The notes: a model not told the origin generated them from the sequence alone. Shown: positions 44,834-54,863, counted from the stretch's first letter. The stretch is 61,584 nt of DNA from Chitinivibrionales bacterium (GCA_028278335.1 JANQEN010000102.1:1-61584); one strand, 5' to 3'. Program-made: numbers and translations.

Positions 44834-45364
44834 ATGACGCAGTTTAGCTTAGAATCAGTAGAACCAAAAATTGACCCCTCTGCCTATGTCGCACCGAATA
44901 CAACGATCATTGGGGATGTGACTATTGGAAGAAAATCTTCGGTGTGGTTTAGTAGTGTGGCACGTGGGGATGATAATAGTATTGTAGTTGGTGATCAAAC
45001 AAACATCCAAGATCTCTCCATACTCCATGCGGATGCTAATTATCCTTTGACAATTGGCAGTGGTGTCACTGTTGGACATCGTTGTGTTGTTCATGGATGT
45101 ACCATTGAAGATGAGTGTCTCATTGGCATGGGAGCAATTATCATGAACGGCGCAAAAATAGGTCGCGGGAGCATCATTGCTGCTGGATCTGTTGTTATGG
45201 AAAACGTTGAAATCCCGCCCTTTTCTTTAGTTGCTGGTGTTCCGGGGAAGGTTAAGCGAACCTATGATACGGAAATTTTAGAGCGTATTAAAAAAGCTGG
45301 AGAAGTATATGTGCAACGAGGAATCGATTATAAAACGAAACTTGAAGAGATTAATATCACCTAA
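44834..45364 (+). CDS. Gamma-class carbonic anhydrase-like protein
   Basis: 176 aa left-handed beta-helix of hexapeptide repeats (IIGDVTIGRKSSVWFSSVARGD, LIGMGAIIMNGAKIGRGSII). Metal-ligand histidines are at LSILHADA near residue 65 and GHRCVVHGC near 82-87, matching the Cam/YrdA family. It hydrates CO2 or has a related zinc/iron function. The ATG is preceded by AAGGAAG. Following genes are a flavodoxin-like reductase and a sirtuin. Confidence 0.92.
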   Translation: MTQFSLESVEPKIDPSAYVAPNTTIIGDVTIGRKSSVWFSSVARGDDNSIVVGDQTNIQDLSILHADANYPLTIGSGVTVGHRCVVHGCTIEDECLIGMGAIIMNGAKIGRGSIIAAGSVVMENVEIPPFSLVAGVPGKVKRTYDTEILERIKKAGEVYVQRGIDYKTKLEEINIT

Positions 45365-45550
45365 AATGAGCGATTTTATTTGGAAAATTTCACATCATCC
45401 GCACTACTCCTGGAATTCCTTAAAATACTCACTTAACCTTCCAGGTTAACCTGCGTTTTTAAGAAATCCAATAGCAGCACGGCTGATATAATCTTTTCGC
45501 AAAACAATCGCTCAATTTAGGTAGAAGATAGTAAAGGGGAGATGTTAAGA

Positions 45551-46384
45551 ATGAAAAAGATATTAGGTTTAATCGCCTCACCAAGACATCTTGGTAATTG
45601 CGACATTATGGTAAAAGAGGTATGCCGAAACATTGAGGAGGAGCATGAGCTTCTGGTCGCCAATCTCTATGATTATTCAATTCTACCCTGTAAAGGATGC
45701 TATACCTGCCTGTTCAAGCAGGGTGCCTGCGTGTTAGAAGATGAATTTCCTAAAGTATTCCAGGCCCTTATTGAAGCTGATGCAGTTATTGTGGCCGCGC
45801 CAACCTACTTTCTGAGTGCCAACTCATCTTTGAAGGGCTTTTTAGAGCGCTGCCTCTCCTGTTACAATCATATCGATCAACTATGGAAAAAACCTGCCCT
45901 TGGTATTGGTGTTTCTGGCATTGAAGGAAAAGAGGGTTATACTGCTCTTGATATAGAGAGTTTTTTTACCTTCTTGCTCTTTGAGAATAAAAAAACAGTA
46001 ACCCTTTCTGGTGCATTACCGGGTGAGATATTTCTTGATGATAAAAATAAAGTGTTGGCAAAGGAACTAGCCCAATCTTTGTTTGCACCGGTTCAAAAGG
46101 ACGAAAGTGGCAATTGCCCACTCTGTGGTGGGACCAGCTTTCGCTTTGAAAAGGGGAATAACGTTCACTGTTTACTCTGCAGCAATCGAGGCACAATGAC
46201 AATGGCAGAGTCTGGTCCACAATTCCATATAGAAACACAAGAGCCTGGCATGTTCTTTTCAAAGGAAGAGGCATTGACCCATAAAGAGTGGCTCATGAGC
46301 ATGAAGGATAGATTTATAGAAAATAAGAAGATTCTTAAAAAAATTACTATTGATTACCTCAAGGATGGAAAGCCACTTTCCTAA
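45551..46384 (+). CDS. Flavodoxin-like NAD(P)H oxidoreductase with C-terminal zinc ribbon
   Basis: 277 aa from the second ATG (GGGGAG 9 bases upstream); an ATG 3 codons earlier is in frame. The FMN-reductase fold opens KKILGLIASPRHLGNCDIM. CKGCYTC near residue 47 and the Cys-rich DAVIVAAPTYFLSANSSLKGFLERC stretch (near 76) are typical of iron-sulfur flavoprotein relatives. The C-terminus has a Cys4 knuckle, CPLCGGTSF ... CLLC, near 197-217. Redox role; substrate unknown. Confidence 0.85.
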   Translation: MKKILGLIASPRHLGNCDIMVKEVCRNIEEEHELLVANLYDYSILPCKGCYTCLFKQGACVLEDEFPKVFQALIEADAVIVAAPTYFLSANSSLKGFLERCLSCYNHIDQLWKKPALGIGVSGIEGKEGYTALDIESFFTFLLFENKKTVTLSGALPGEIFLDDKNKVLAKELAQSLFAPVQKDESGNCPLCGGTSFRFEKGNNVHCLLCSNRGTMTMAESGPQFHIETQEPGMFFSKEEALTHKEWLMSMKDRFIENKKILKKITIDYLKDGKPLS

Positions 46385-46405
46385 CTTAGAGAAGTATGGT
46401 GCTTC

Positions 46406-47182
46406 ATGAAACAGGTGCATGAACAAGAGGTGTACAAAACAGTCGTCTCTCTTTTAAAAAAGAGCAAACATCCTCTCTTTATAACAGGGGCCGGTATTTC
46501 TGCAGATTCCGGATTACCCACCTATAGAGGTATCGGTGGCCTCTACGACAATAAACATACTGACGAGGGTATTCCTATAGAGACTGCATTAAGTGGTCCC
46601 ATGATGCTGGAGCAGCCAGCAATCACCTGGAAATATCTTTTACAAATACGAAATGCCTGTCGCAGTGCAACCTTTAACAAAGGGCACACAATCATTGCAG
46701 AAGTAGAATCGCAAAAGCCAGACACCTGGGTGTTAACGCAAAATGTCGATGGGTATCATAGAGATGCGGGTAGTAAAAACCTCATTGAAATTCATGGGAA
46801 CATGAACGAGCTTTACTGTATGACCTGCATGCAGCGCTTTGGTGGAAAGGATATTGAGAAACAATATGGAGAAGACTTACCATCGATCCCACATTGCTTA
46901 AAATGTAATGGTATCCTTCGTCCAGAGGTGGTTCTCTTTGGCGAGATGCTTCCCCAAGAGGCAGTTTCAACAATGCAGACCAAAGCGCTTGTTAATCGCG
47001 ACCTTATTATAATAATTGGAACCACAGCGGTATTCCCCTATATCTCACAACCGGTGATTATGGGTAGATCAAATAACATTCCTACTGTGGAGATAAATCC
47101 CAGCACCACTATGATTTCAGATCTTGTAGAATATCGTCTTGAAGATACTGCTGCAAAGGCTCTGGAGAGGCTTTGGGGTTAA
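46406..47182 (+). CDS. Sir2-family NAD-dependent protein deacylase
   Basis: 258 aa of normal length. NAD site GAGISADSGLPTYRG near residue 29. TQNVDGYHRDAG near 114, catalytic His in LIEIHGN near 132, and zinc ligands CMTCM (near 140) and CLKC (near 163). It removes acyl groups from lysines using NAD. The stop codon lies 9 bases from the convergent end of the sugar ABC operon. Confidence 0.92.
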   Translation: MKQVHEQEVYKTVVSLLKKSKHPLFITGAGISADSGLPTYRGIGGLYDNKHTDEGIPIETALSGPMMLEQPAITWKYLLQIRNACRSATFNKGHTIIAEVESQKPDTWVLTQNVDGYHRDAGSKNLIEIHGNMNELYCMTCMQRFGGKDIEKQYGEDLPSIPHCLKCNGILRPEVVLFGEMLPQEAVSTMQTKALVNRDLIIIIGTTAVFPYISQPVIMGRSNNIPTVEINPSTTMISDLVEYRLEDTAAKALERLWG

Positions 47183-47191
47183 TTTTTTAAC

Positions 47192-48028
47192 CTATCCTTT
47201 CAAACCCTCTGTTGCATTAGTTAACACGATGTGTCGCTGGAAAAGTGTAAAAATTAGAAGCATAGGTATTGTTGCCATCACACTGTAGGCCATGATGTCA
47301 CCCCATTGAATAGGTGGAAGCGTATAAAAGTGTCCAAGGCCAATTTGGGCCGTTTCAAAGGTGCTCTTGTTGGAAATTATAAGGGGCCATAGGTATTCAG
47401 ACCAATGGGTAATGAAATCCAAAATAACACAGGTGATAATTGCCGGTTTTGCCAAAGGCAGGGCAATGGAAAAGTAAATTCTATACCATGAGGCGTCTTC
47501 AATTCGTGCGGCTTCTTCAAGATCTTTGGGTAAAAGGAGAAAGTATTGGCGCAAGAAAAAGATGTTAAAGGCTTTGGCGCAATAGGGAAGGAAAAGTCCA
47601 GCAAAGTTGTTCATGAGATTGCACTTAACCCCTAACATTAAGAACAGAGGAATGGCCAATGTTTCGAAGGGAATAATAATAAGGGCTGTAATAAGGGTAA
47701 AGAGAATAGTTCCACCAGGAATGGGAAGCCGAGCAAAAGCATAGGCGCAGGCTGAGTTTACAAAAAGACCTATTGTGGCTATGGTGCCTGTAAACAAAAA
47801 GGTTAATCCAATAGTATTGAAAAAGGGAACACGATTAAACACATCGCGGTAATTTTGAAAACTCAGTTTTATTGAGAACAAGTTTTTAATGGACAAAATG
47901 CCGTGGAGGACCTCTTCGTCAGGAAGTAGTGAGGTGTAAACCATCCAGAGTAGCGGTGTGATAAAAATTATGCCCAGGAGAATGGCAGTTACCAGGAGCA
48001 ATACTTTATTGAATTTTTTATTGCTCAT
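47192..48028 (-). CDS. Sugar ABC transporter permease (MalG-type)
   Basis: 278 aa, six membrane helices. The EAA loop (EEAARIEDASWYRIYFSIALPLAKPA near residue 169) contacts the ATPase. The last gene of the importer; its start overlaps the preceding permease by 4 bases. By family it imports an oligosaccharide with the partners encoded upstream. Confidence 0.92.
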   Translation of the reverse strand: MSNKKFNKVLLLVTAILLGIIFITPLLWMVYTSLLPDEEVLHGILSIKNLFSIKLSFQNYRDVFNRVPFFNTIGLTFLFTGTIATIGLFVNSACAYAFARLPIPGGTILFTLITALIIIPFETLAIPLFLMLGVKCNLMNNFAGLFLPYCAKAFNIFFLRQYFLLLPKDLEEAARIEDASWYRIYFSIALPLAKPAIITCVILDFITHWSEYLWPLIISNKSTFETAQIGLGHFYTLPPIQWGDIMAYSVMATIPMLLIFTLFQRHIVLTNATEGLKG

Positions 48029-48924
48029 GATTTAATCTCTTTGGGAAGTAAATTCCTTTGCACTAATGAGACTGTCAAGACTATAACAAAGAACAGAATC
48101 GAGATGGCGCTGGCTTTACCGTACGATCCATTGACAAAGGCTTGATTGTATAACTGCAAAATTATTGTCATTGTTGCATTCTGTGGACCACCTTGGGTGA
48201 TTAGGTGTGGTTGGATGAAGAGTTTAAAGGCAAAAATAGTTGTAATTAGAATAACGAATATGGTGGTGTTGCGTAGAAGAGGGAAGGTTACATATCTAAA
48301 ATTTTGCCACGGAGAAGAATGTTCAATTGCAGCAGCTTCGTAGAGTTGTTTTGGGATTGCCTGCATTCCTGCAAGAAAGACCATCATCTGAAAACCGGCA
48401 CCTTGCCAAATAGACATGGTGATAATGCAGAGCATTGCCTGGCTTTTATGAGTAAGAAAGGGTTGTGGCTCTATGGAAAGAAGCGAGAGAATTGTGTTAA
48501 TAGGGCCAATGCTTGGATTTAAAAGAAGAGTCCAAACAACAGAAAGCACAGCCATTGATGTAATAACCGGAAGAAAAAAGGATGTTTTTAGTACTTTTTG
48601 CCATAGGGCTGTACCTTTTACTATGACTGCGAATAGAAGCGCCAAACCGGTTTGCAAAGGTACAACTAATACTGTAAAGAAAAAAGTGTTTTGTATTGCT
48701 GTTAAAAATGCCCTATCAGTCAGAAGAGATGCATAGTTGGAAACGCCGGTGATTTGTAAATGGTTCGGGTTGAGCAATGATTTAACCGAAAGATTAGTGA
48801 AACTTGTGACAAGGGCCATTACAAAGGGTACAATTACCATTAAAAAGAGGATGAACAATGCTGGTATCGAGAGAATAAGTCCTGCATTCCTATCCAGAAA
48901 TGAGCGAACGTTTAACTGTTTCAC
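48025..48924 (-). CDS. Sugar ABC transporter permease (MalF-type)
   Basis: 299 aa, six membrane helices. The EAA loop reads LYEAAAIEHSSPWQNFRYVTFPLLRN near residue 192, and the N-terminal helix NAGLILSIPALFILFLMVIVPF is typical of MalF/UgpA partners. It lies 22 bases after the solute-binding protein gene. Confidence 0.92.
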   Translation of the reverse strand: MKQLNVRSFLDRNAGLILSIPALFILFLMVIVPFVMALVTSFTNLSVKSLLNPNHLQITGVSNYASLLTDRAFLTAIQNTFFFTVLVVPLQTGLALLFAVIVKGTALWQKVLKTSFFLPVITSMAVLSVVWTLLLNPSIGPINTILSLLSIEPQPFLTHKSQAMLCIITMSIWQGAGFQMMVFLAGMQAIPKQLYEAAAIEHSSPWQNFRYVTFPLLRNTTIFVILITTIFAFKLFIQPHLITQGGPQNATMTIILQLYNQAFVNGSYGKASAISILFFVIVLTVSLVQRNLLPKEIKS

Positions 48925-48946
48925 AATGTCAACTCCAAAAACCTAG

Positions 48947-50200
48947 TTACTCTTTTATGCTGTTCTCTAGTTTGATAACAGTGTTTGCCACCGCTTCCTT
49001 TACGGTGGCACCCAAAGCTATATCATAAAAGAGACTACTTATTTCTAATGTTAGTGTCCCATATGCCGCTGTGATAGGCCGGGATTGGGCTGTGGTTTTT
49101 AATTGCTCAATAAAAAGAGAGCGTGTCTCACTATACTCAGAATACAACTCGATGGCACTCAATCGTGAGGGTATCCCTGCATTAGCTTTGCATAGGGGAA
49201 GAATGCCATTTTTTGCCGATACAATCCAGGTCAACACTTCCCAGGCTGCAGCTTTCTTCTTTGATTGTGTTGTCATTCCCCAACACCAAGAGCCAGAGGG
49301 TGATTTGGGTGTTGTAATATAGGGAAGGGGAGCAATGCCAAAATTAAGCCCTGCTTTTTTATATAATGGCCACCGATTAAAAATTCCCCACACAAAGGCT
49401 GCCTTTTTTTGCTCAAAGAGTCCTTCCGGTAAGGAATGATCGCTTAATTTTTCCTTAAATAATCGCTGCCATTGTTGTAGCGCCTCAATTGATTGTTGAT
49501 TGTCAAGAAATCCTCTCACGGTGTTACCTTTGTTATCTAATATTTTTCCATTGTTAGACCAAATAAGAGGGGTAAAGGCATAGGTCAACCATTCACCGGA
49601 CCAGGGTATAAAGGTTTCTAATGGCGTGATGCCAGGTTTTTTATCTTTTATGTTCTGCAAAAGAGAAAGAAAGAGGTCCCATTGCATAGCATTATCAAGT
49701 GATGCTGAGGGAAAAGGAATGGCACACTCTTTAAGAATATCTTTGCTATAATAGAGAACCACTGTGGATTCAAAGGCTCCTAATGTGTAAAGCCTATCAT
49801 TAACCGTTCCCTGCGAGAGAATGGTAGGTAGAAAATCATTTCTCATCTCCTCTGTTATAAGGCCATCAATAGGGGTAAGTATTCCTTGGTCTGCAAATTG
49901 AGCGGTATAGGGGCCATCAATTTCAATGATATCAGGAAGATCCTTTGCTAAGGCCGCTGCAATGACTCTTGATCCGTATCCCTGCTCCTGTTTGAACTCA
50001 TAGACGAGTTTAATGTTTGACTGGGAGGCGTTAAATGCAGAAAAGATGGATTCCAATGCCTCCTTTTCTGCTGGTTGGCCCTCATGTGCCCAGAGCTTTA
50101 TAATTGTCACAGATTGGGGCGCCTTTTTTTGGCATGACAGGATGCAAAATAATAATGAAAAAAGAAGAGCTTGAAAAAGCTGTAAGAGATGTCTTTGCAT
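48947..50200 (-). CDS. Extracellular sugar-binding lipoprotein
   Basis: 417 aa from the ATG MQRHLLQLF with AGAGG 7 bases upstream; an in-frame TTG at 50218 is less likely. Lipoprotein signal ends LLFCILSCQKK. The family 1 solute-binding core is clear (TIIKLWAHEGQPAEKEALESI, FKQEQGYGSRVIAAALAKDLPDIIEIDGP, GSWCWGMTTQSKKKAAAWEVL). It delivers a sugar to the permeases encoded downstream. The specific sugar is not determined. Confidence 0.92.
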   Translation of the reverse strand: MQRHLLQLFQALLFSLLFCILSCQKKAPQSVTIIKLWAHEGQPAEKEALESIFSAFNASQSNIKLVYEFKQEQGYGSRVIAAALAKDLPDIIEIDGPYTAQFADQGILTPIDGLITEEMRNDFLPTILSQGTVNDRLYTLGAFESTVVLYYSKDILKECAIPFPSASLDNAMQWDLFLSLLQNIKDKKPGITPLETFIPWSGEWLTYAFTPLIWSNNGKILDNKGNTVRGFLDNQQSIEALQQWQRLFKEKLSDHSLPEGLFEQKKAAFVWGIFNRWPLYKKAGLNFGIAPLPYITTPKSPSGSWCWGMTTQSKKKAAAWEVLTWIVSAKNGILPLCKANAGIPSRLSAIELYSEYSETRSLFIEQLKTTAQSRPITAAYGTLTLEISSLFYDIALGATVKEAVANTVIKLENSIKE

Positions 50201-50218
50201 AGGTATACCTCTTTGCAA

Positions 50219-51337
50219 TTAATTCTTGGGTATTCTGATACCCTTAGAATCAAATAGAGTGATTGTGTTTGGATCACAATAGAGTGACAATGTATTATGG
50301 GTTATTTTTTCAGTACTATAGTCTTGGGAATGAAAAACTGCAGCAAAGCGGTTGGTACCTTTTGTAAAATAGAGCGTTTCAGTATCACCGGCAAACTCTT
50401 TTGAATGGGTAGAGCAATGAAGTGTAAGAGGATTTTTACAGATCTCTTTGTGTAAACTAAAGGACCCTGGCCTTATTCCGCAATACACTCTTTTGTCTAT
50501 ATTTTTAATAAGTCTTTCATTGCAATAGTGATCCTTAGCCAGAAAGAAAGAATCTTTATCATCAAACACACAAAGAAGGGTGCAATTGTTATCAGTTAAT
50601 GTGCAAGGGATACAATTCATCGGGGGCGTACCAATAAAGGATGCCACAAATATGTTGGCCGGCTTGGTGAAAATGTTTTGGGGAGTATCTATCTGTTGGA
50701 TCCTCCCTTTGTTAAGTACACACACTCTGTTGCCCAGGGTCATAGCTTCCACTTGATCGTGAGTAACATAGACAATGGTTGCCTGTAGTTTTTTGTGGAG
50801 CTCTGTCAATTCAGATCGCATAGTGCTTCTTAATTGCGCATCAAGATTTGAGAGTGGCTCGTCAAAGAGGAATACTGCGGGCTGTTTCACTATTGCCCTA
50901 CCAAGAGCTGTCCTTTGACGTTGTCCTCCTGATAATTCAGATGGTTTTTTCTTGAGATAATTGGATAACTCTAATATTTCTGCTGCTTCTTTAACCAATC
51001 TATTCTGTTCATCCTTAGGTACTTTTCTTATTTTGAGTCCAAAGGCAATATTTTGTTCAACAGTGAGGTGAGGAAAGAGCGCATAATTTTGAAACACCAT
51101 GGAAATATTTCTTTTTCCTGGGGAGAGATCATTAATTTTACAGTCATTTAACGATATAGAGCCTTGGGTGACGTGCTCCAGACCAGCAATCATCCGTAAA
51201 ATGGTGGTTTTTCCACAACCCGAAGGACCTAAAAGAACAAAGAAGTCCTGGTGCTCAATTGTGAGATTAATATCAGAGACGGCTGCCATCTCAGGAGAGT
51301 AAAATTTTGAAACCGATTGTAGGGTTATTTTAGCCAT
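50219..51337 (-). CDS. Sugar ABC transporter ATPase (MsmK/UgpC-type)
   Basis: 372 aa. Walker A GPSGCGKTT near residue 37, signature LSGGQRQRTALGRA near 134, Walker B VFLFDEPLSNLDA near 155, His switch VTHDQVEAMTLG near 192. A C-terminal TOBE-like domain of ~140 residues has several Cys. It powers the importer. Preceded by a GNAT gene 36 bases upstream in the same direction. Confidence 0.93.
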   Translation of the reverse strand: MAKITLQSVSKFYSPEMAAVSDINLTIEHQDFFVLLGPSGCGKTTILRMIAGLEHVTQGSISLNDCKINDLSPGKRNISMVFQNYALFPHLTVEQNIAFGLKIRKVPKDEQNRLVKEAAEILELSNYLKKKPSELSGGQRQRTALGRAIVKQPAVFLFDEPLSNLDAQLRSTMRSELTELHKKLQATIVYVTHDQVEAMTLGNRVCVLNKGRIQQIDTPQNIFTKPANIFVASFIGTPPMNCIPCTLTDNNCTLLCVFDDKDSFFLAKDHYCNERLIKNIDKRVYCGIRPGSFSLHKEICKNPLTLHCSTHSKEFAGDTETLYFTKGTNRFAAVFHSQDYSTEKITHNTLSLYCDPNTITLFDSKGIRIPKN

Positions 51338-51373
51338 AGATTAAAAATTACAGTTACGTTGATCTAACCTATT

Positions 51374-51835
51374 CTATAATTGATACTTTACAAACAAGTG
51401 TTCTGCAATACCATTTTTGTACAAATTCTTAATTAAACCACACTCTTCATATTCATTATTTTTGTAAAACTTCTGAGCCTGAGTATTAAAATCACTGCAG
51501 AGTACAAAAACTCTATCAGCTTTTTTTAAACCTATTTTTTCGAATTTCTCAAGAAGTTGTTTTCCAATTCCTTTGCTTCTATATTTTTTATGCACGCTCA
51601 GAATTGCCAGATAAGGAAAATTCCCAAAACACCCTTTCTCAATTACTCCCATAAATCCAATACATGTATTATTGCTATTTAAAGCAATATAAATTTCCTT
51701 TCGCTTAATGGCCTCTTTGATTAAATCAATACTTTGGTTATCCTTATAATATGCATCCCATAGCAGTGATTGTTTGATACATTCTAGACAATCCTTGGCA
51801 TCTCTTATTCTGGCCTTTTTGATGATTACTTTCAT
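51374..51835 (-). CDS. GNAT-family N-acetyltransferase
   Basis: 153 aa. The acetyl-CoA site LAILSVHKKYRSKGIGKQLLEKF (about residues 76-98) with Q/RxxGxG/A and the C-terminal YKNNEYEECG strand are typical. Substrate unknown. It may be co-transcribed with the sugar ABC operon. Confidence 0.8.
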   Translation of the reverse strand: MKVIIKKARIRDAKDCLECIKQSLLWDAYYKDNQSIDLIKEAIKRKEIYIALNSNNTCIGFMGVIEKGCFGNFPYLAILSVHKKYRSKGIGKQLLEKFEKIGLKKADRVFVLCSDFNTQAQKFYKNNEYEECGLIKNLYKNGIAEHLFVKYQL

Positions 51836-51974
51836 TCTTTATTCCGTAAAAATGACTGGGAAGGAAACTACGTTTTATCAAAGTAACACTTAACAAATTA
51901 ATATAAATATCATGTTACAGGAACACAAATATTGACTCAATGCCGTGGGTTATGAAAGGCTATTGAATTCATGG

Positions 51975-52110
51975 TTGTATACAATGAAATAGTCGTGCAA
52001 AACACCCCTTAAATTGTGTACACAATTAATAAATGGTTCGATTTGTAGATAATACAAAATAAAATTATAAATCAATAAGTTATAGTGTTCAATGTACACA
52101 CATCGTGTAC
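51975..52110. promoter_or_regulatory. Palindromic operator-like sites upstream of the glycoside hydrolase
   Basis: Three palindromes with a GTGTAC/TATAC core lie in the 371-base divergent region. They are TTGTATACAA (51975-51984), AATTGTGTACACAATT (52012-52027, perfect 16 bp) and GTACAC-ACATC-GTGTAC (52094-52110), followed by GTTTAAAC. They look like binding sites of one dimeric regulator. None is encoded next door. Confidence 0.6.
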
Positions 52111-52206
52111 GTTTAAACGGTAAAAAACGGATTTAAGACAATTTCTTTGTTATATTACTTGGTACCTATGAAATAACGAGCAGTGCTTCAACATCAGTGA
52201 GGTTGT

Positions 52207-54375
52207 ATGAATAAAACAGTATCAATTGTATCGTTCTGTATTACCATTTTATTAGGAGTAATCGCAGAGGGAAGAAACAGTGAAGGGGCTACTCTTGAGT
52301 TAAAGGGAAAAATATGGCATGGCGCCGGACAAGCTGGCGTTACTGGTTTTGACGGTTTTGAAAATTACTGGAATACTGCTCCAGTGGGGCAGAAACCCAA
52401 TGTTTTTATGGATTACTATGATACCTGGAACATGAATGAACGATGGTCAATGGAGCTAAAACAGGAACTGCTCAGGTATCATAGAGCTGGGTATTATGTG
52501 GTACCTCAAATTGGAATCAATATTTTTTATTTATGGCGACAATATTTAGACGGTTCCCAGGATGATGAACTGGAAAACTTCATTGAGGGTTTGAAGTATT
52601 TGGCCATGCCCTGTTTTTTAAGAGTTGGATACGAGTGGAATAATTATCCCCGTGACAGATGGCTTCAGCCCCCCTATAAACCGGAGGAATTAAAAAAAGT
52701 CTTTGAAATCATTTGCAGTAAAATAAAGGAATCCGGACTTGAGATGGCCTGTGTGTGGAATCTGAGCCTTTCGGGAAATCTTGCCAATGATCGAAATATG
52801 ATGGAGTATTGGCCGGGTACGGAATATATGGACTGGATGGGATTCAATGCATTTACCGGTGATATTATGACTGGTACCCATCCGCTTGTACCCCGCATGT
52901 GTACTATTGCGGACTCTCTTGGTATTCCGGTTATGATTGGAGAAGCATCACCCAACACAATGAACGGTCCCAATAACCATGCTGATTGGGAGGGATTTGG
53001 TCAGTATAATTTTTATATGATTGATAATAACCCACAGATCAAGCAGATGTGCTATATAAATTGGGCCTGGGGAACCCAAGACATGGTTGGTGGAAACGGA
53101 CTGTTCCCCTGGGGAGATTCCCGTTTGCAAAACCCAGGATCCATGAAGGATAAATGGTTTGGTGCCTTAAAGGATGAGAAGTATCTTCATGCAACCGATG
53201 AAAAGACCACCCGTTCTTATTTTAATTTTGTCGATACCATTGCACCAACAAAGGTGACCATACAGCGGGATGACAAACATATAGTATGGGAGGAAACCGA
53301 AGAGAAGGGAGGCGCTGGACTTGCTCATTACACTATTTACAAGGATGGTAAACTTTGGGATTATATCATAGATCCCAAATACCCAATTAGAGACCTCTAT
53401 AATGGCACCAGAGCACATATTGAGGTTACTGCAATGGATCGGGCTGGAAATGAGAGTTTAAAATCAAATAGACTCGAGGTTGAATTAGACAAATCCTATG
53501 AGTTGATTTGGGATGGGGGATTTAATTATCCTGCGACCAGTGTGGCTGTAGATTGGCGATGGATGGGCACCATGGATGGGGGAGCCAAACCTCCTCCCGA
53601 TGACATATACATTGACACCACGGGAAAGATAACAGGAAAGTATTCCTGTTGGTTGCCAGATTTTAAAGTTGGCGAAAATAACCACTATTGGAAGTTTCAA
53701 ATCAAGAATAATCCTCAAGATTGGAAGGTGCAACTCTTTCAGTGTTTTCAAGTGCAGAAAGATGAACGCTATACCATTCGATTTAAGGCTGTCGCAAAGG
53801 AGCCCCGGGTTGTAACAGTCTGTTTTATGGACCATCATGTTGAGCCAGATCATACCTTTATTCCCTCCAATGGCTCCGCAGATCCTAAATGGGAAAGTAA
53901 TGGTGAGTGGCAATATTACAATACCTGGGACGCAGAGGTCGGGACTGAGGTAAAGTCTTTTAAATTTGAGGCAACTGCACCGGAGACAGAGTGTGCTCGA
54001 TTGTCAATTATGTTTGGGAAACTTAAACCCACAGAAATGTGGTTTGATGATGTGTCTGTTGCTGCAGGAGATCCGAATATTGCAATACATACTTCCAGAT
54101 ATCAGTCAACGGTAAACCATTTTAATTTGAGGGGTATTGTTAATTCAGGAAATAATCTATTAACTGTCAAATATTCACTTCCTCAAAGGGGAAAGGTTTC
54201 ACTCTTATTATTCGATGCTGCTGGAAAACAGGTAAATCAAAGTTTTAATACACACGATGTAATTGGTAGTCATTCTGAAAACATGGACATCCATTCATTG
54301 TCATCGGGTGTTTATTATTTAAAGCTAAATGCCAATAATAAAAGTGCCATTAAGAATATTGTGATTGTAAGGTAA
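52207..54375 (+). CDS. Secreted GH26-like glycoside hydrolase with sorting domain
   Basis: 722 aa. A signal peptide ends near residue 20. A TIM-barrel of about 340 residues follows, with Glu143 in RVGYEWNN (acid/base) and Glu246 in MIGEASP (nucleophile); their spacing of 103 residues fits clan-A GH26 (beta-mannanases and relatives). Then a fibronectin-like module (DTIAPTKVTIQRDDKHIVW), a CBM-like beta-sandwich (WDGGFNYPATSVAVDWRW, FKAVAKEPRVVTVCFMDH), and a C-terminal sorting domain (GKVSLLLFDAAGKQVNQSF ... LSSGVYYLKLN). It degrades an external glycan; the sugar importer is encoded divergently. Confidence 0.8.
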   Translation: MNKTVSIVSFCITILLGVIAEGRNSEGATLELKGKIWHGAGQAGVTGFDGFENYWNTAPVGQKPNVFMDYYDTWNMNERWSMELKQELLRYHRAGYYVVPQIGINIFYLWRQYLDGSQDDELENFIEGLKYLAMPCFLRVGYEWNNYPRDRWLQPPYKPEELKKVFEIICSKIKESGLEMACVWNLSLSGNLANDRNMMEYWPGTEYMDWMGFNAFTGDIMTGTHPLVPRMCTIADSLGIPVMIGEASPNTMNGPNNHADWEGFGQYNFYMIDNNPQIKQMCYINWAWGTQDMVGGNGLFPWGDSRLQNPGSMKDKWFGALKDEKYLHATDEKTTRSYFNFVDTIAPTKVTIQRDDKHIVWEETEEKGGAGLAHYTIYKDGKLWDYIIDPKYPIRDLYNGTRAHIEVTAMDRAGNESLKSNRLEVELDKSYELIWDGGFNYPATSVAVDWRWMGTMDGGAKPPPDDIYIDTTGKITGKYSCWLPDFKVGENNHYWKFQIKNNPQDWKVQLFQCFQVQKDERYTIRFKAVAKEPRVVTVCFMDHHVEPDHTFIPSNGSADPKWESNGEWQYYNTWDAEVGTEVKSFKFEATAPETECARLSIMFGKLKPTEMWFDDVSVAAGDPNIAIHTSRYQSTVNHFNLRGIVNSGNNLLTVKYSLPQRGKVSLLLFDAAGKQVNQSFNTHDVIGSHSENMDIHSLSSGVYYLKLNANNKSAIKNIVIVR

Positions 54376-54409
54376 ACCGCTGTCAGTTGAAGCATCTGAT
54401 AAGCGGTTT
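54374..54409. terminator. Bidirectional terminator
   Basis: AAACCGCT and AGCGGTTT pair across a 20-base loop between two convergent genes. Weak T-run on either side. Confidence 0.6.
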
Positions 54410-54411
54410 CC

Positions 54412-54828
54412 TTAGAGCTTCTTGAAATAGAACAGTTCGGGATCTCCCTCATCCAAATTATGGACAACACCACTCGGTTCATAGGACATACTTTGCATGA
54501 GTGCTTGCATTGGTTTATTTGATTCATTGGTTGAGGTGAACAACTTTTCTGTCTTACATATATCTTCTATATGAGATATGAGAGCTGTACCCACTCCTTT
54601 GCGCCGACTTGCCTCGGCAACAATCAACATGGCAATGAATCCCTGCGAGAAAAAGGTGTACTCCAGTACAGCATACCCAACCACAGCACCGTCAACTATG
54701 GCCACAATAGTATTTCCTCCTGGTACCCATTCGTAAATATCCTGCCTACGCTTCTCATCCTGTGCAGCCACATGATCAATGGATATGATTGCTTCAATGT
54801 GGGATTGTTTAGCTTTTGTTATTTTCAA
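54412..54828 (-). CDS. GNAT-family N-acetyltransferase
   Basis: 138 aa. Acetyl-CoA-binding region FIAMLIVAEASRRKGVGTALISH (about residues 66-88) with RRKGVG. Two-strand C-terminus ends LFYFKKL. Same strand as the histidine phosphatase gene. Substrate unknown. Confidence 0.8.
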   Translation of the reverse strand: MKITKAKQSHIEAIISIDHVAAQDEKRRQDIYEWVPGGNTIVAIVDGAVVGYAVLEYTFFSQGFIAMLIVAEASRRKGVGTALISHIEDICKTEKLFTSTNESNKPMQALMQSMSYEPSGVVHNLDEGDPELFYFKKL

Positions 54829-54863
54829 TATTCTATTCCACTGCGCTCACGTGTTTTGAGTTC

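Noticed and set aside
45365..45541. A 27-codon frame starting at 45366
   Set aside because: No ribosome site and no conserved pattern; likely chance.
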